Positions 63,701 through 64,000 of a DNA stretch of 64,000 nt are shown one piece after another. Position numbers and translations under genes: made by a program. The stretch comes from Streptomyces griseoloalbus. GTDB taxonomy: Bacteria > Actinomycetota > Actinomycetes > Streptomycetales > Streptomycetaceae. Positions within the stretch are counted from its first letter, which is position 1, and the number at the start of each line of letters is the position of its first letter. The stretch lies in assembly GCA_014650015.1 (NCBI GenBank), contig BMUD01000006.1, forward strand, positions 133,839 to 197,838, given 5' to 3'. The notes beneath the pieces were generated by a model. It searched no databases and had not been told where the DNA came from. It saw nothing but the letters and a program-made list of their open reading frames with translations.

Positions 63701-63792
63701 ACTCGCGGGAGCCCGGACGCACCGGGCTGAGAGGGAGGCTGGCGGCCTCCGACCGTACGAACCTGATCCGGGTCATGCCGGCGAAGGGAGGG
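63701..63792 (+). promoter_or_regulatory. TPP riboswitch (THI element)
   Basis: The conserved aptamer blocks are visible: gcgggagccc (63705-63714), gggctgagaggga (63724-63736), a variable stem ggcggcc, and gaacctgatccgggtcatgc ending in cggcgaaggga (63769-63788). The 3' side contains GGGAGGGG at 63786-63793, the probable ribosome binding site of thiO, so ligand binding should block translation of thiO and the thiazole genes that normally follow. Confidence 0.95.
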
Positions 63793-63803
63793 GCTGGACG
63801 CCC

Positions 63804-64000
63804 ATGTCGCCCACGCATACGTCAGACGTCCTCGTCGTCGGGGGCGGAATCATCGGTCTGGTCACGGCGTGGCGGGCCGCGCAGCGCGGTCTGGCCACGG
63901 CCGTGGTGGACCCCGAGCCGGGCGGCGGCGCCGCCCGGGTGGCCGCCGGAATGCTGGCGGCCGTCACGGAACTGCACTACGGCGAGCAGACCCTGCTCGG
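63804..64000 (+). CDS. thiO: Glycine oxidase ThiO (truncated by window end)
   Basis: The first 65 codons of an FAD-dependent oxidase. The FAD motif DVLVVGGGIIGLVTAWRAAQRGLATAVVD is followed by GGGAARVAAGMLAAVTELHYGEQ, the ThiO-type second block. ATG at 63804 lies downstream of the TPP aptamer. ThiO makes iminoglycine for the thiazole part of thiamine in aerobic bacteria. The identification rests on the N-terminus plus the riboswitch. The gene runs off the window; thiS and thiG are expected next. Confidence 0.93.
   Translation, partial: MSPTHTSDVLVVGGGIIGLVTAWRAAQRGLATAVVDPEPGGGAARVAAGMLAAVTELHYGEQTLL

Overview
The window is a very GC-rich chromosomal segment (strong third-position GC bias, many GTG starts, AGGAGG-type ribosome binding sites, frequent 4-base stop/start overlaps). 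The gene content is that of a streptomycete: an actinobacterial dcw cluster running divIVA-yggT-sepF-yggS-pgeF-ftsZ-ftsQ-murG-ftsW-murD-mraY-murF-murE-ftsI-ftsL-rsmH, a type-2 IleS behind a T-box leader, DUF2567, DUF2252, DUF3040 and SAV_6107-type proteins. From memory, the order matches the Streptomyces coelicolor chromosome around ftsZ; this was not checked by search. No rRNA, tRNA, prophage, CRISPR array or intact insertion sequence was found.

Layout. 0-7 kb: a TPR-like protein, a LON-domain protein, a YbaK editing protein, a DUF2567 membrane protein, an ABC-2 exporter pair, a NYN-domain protein and a 55-residue basic protein. 7-11 kb: dnaE. 11-19 kb: DUF2252, a membrane protein, an anchored thioredoxin-fold protein, Tat-exported PhoD, a secreted M43 metalloprotease, a small hydrolase, an MscS channel and an SDR. 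20-25 kb (reverse): Na+/H+ antiporter, GNAT, RluD-type synthase, lspA and an unusual DksA protein with a long Ala/Lys/Pro-rich N-terminus. 25.6-29 kb: T-box leader plus ileS. 29.2-47.4 kb (reverse): the dcw cluster, with rsmH first behind a good vegetative promoter and divIVA last. Most genes from ftsL to mraY-murD, and ftsZ-pgeF, overlap by 4 bases or nearly touch, indicating coupled translation. ftsZ has its own 289-base promoter region. 47.6-53.2 kb: beta-carbonic anhydrase, then a coupled MoxR/DUF58/transglutaminase operon. 53.6-59.7 kb: DUF3040, a methyltransferase, a HEPN protein, TetR, a phytoene-desaturase-like flavoprotein and a Tyr/Gln-rich membrane protein. 59.8-64 kb: metF, thiE, an Rv2175c-like DNA-binding protein, a ferredoxin-reductase-like flavoprotein, and thiO (cut by the window end) under a TPP riboswitch.

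The genes are mainly housekeeping: cell-wall precursor synthesis (murE/F/D/G, mraY), septation (ftsL/I/W/Q/Z, sepF), polar growth (divIVA), lipoprotein processing, tRNA charging and proofreading, one-carbon/methionine and thiamine metabolism. I found no obviously new multi-gene system. The most interesting signals are non-coding: (i) a palindromic element at 19.83-20.01 kb interrupted by a second, longer palindrome, with an uninterrupted copy at 61.68-61.74 kb; the inner palindrome folds almost completely only as plus-strand RNA because of G-U pairs; (ii) six successive tandem doublets followed by a perfect 24-bp hairpin at 53.3-53.6 kb; (iii) a T-box predicted to act on translation; and (iv) palindromes in the ftsZ, metF and thioredoxin leaders.
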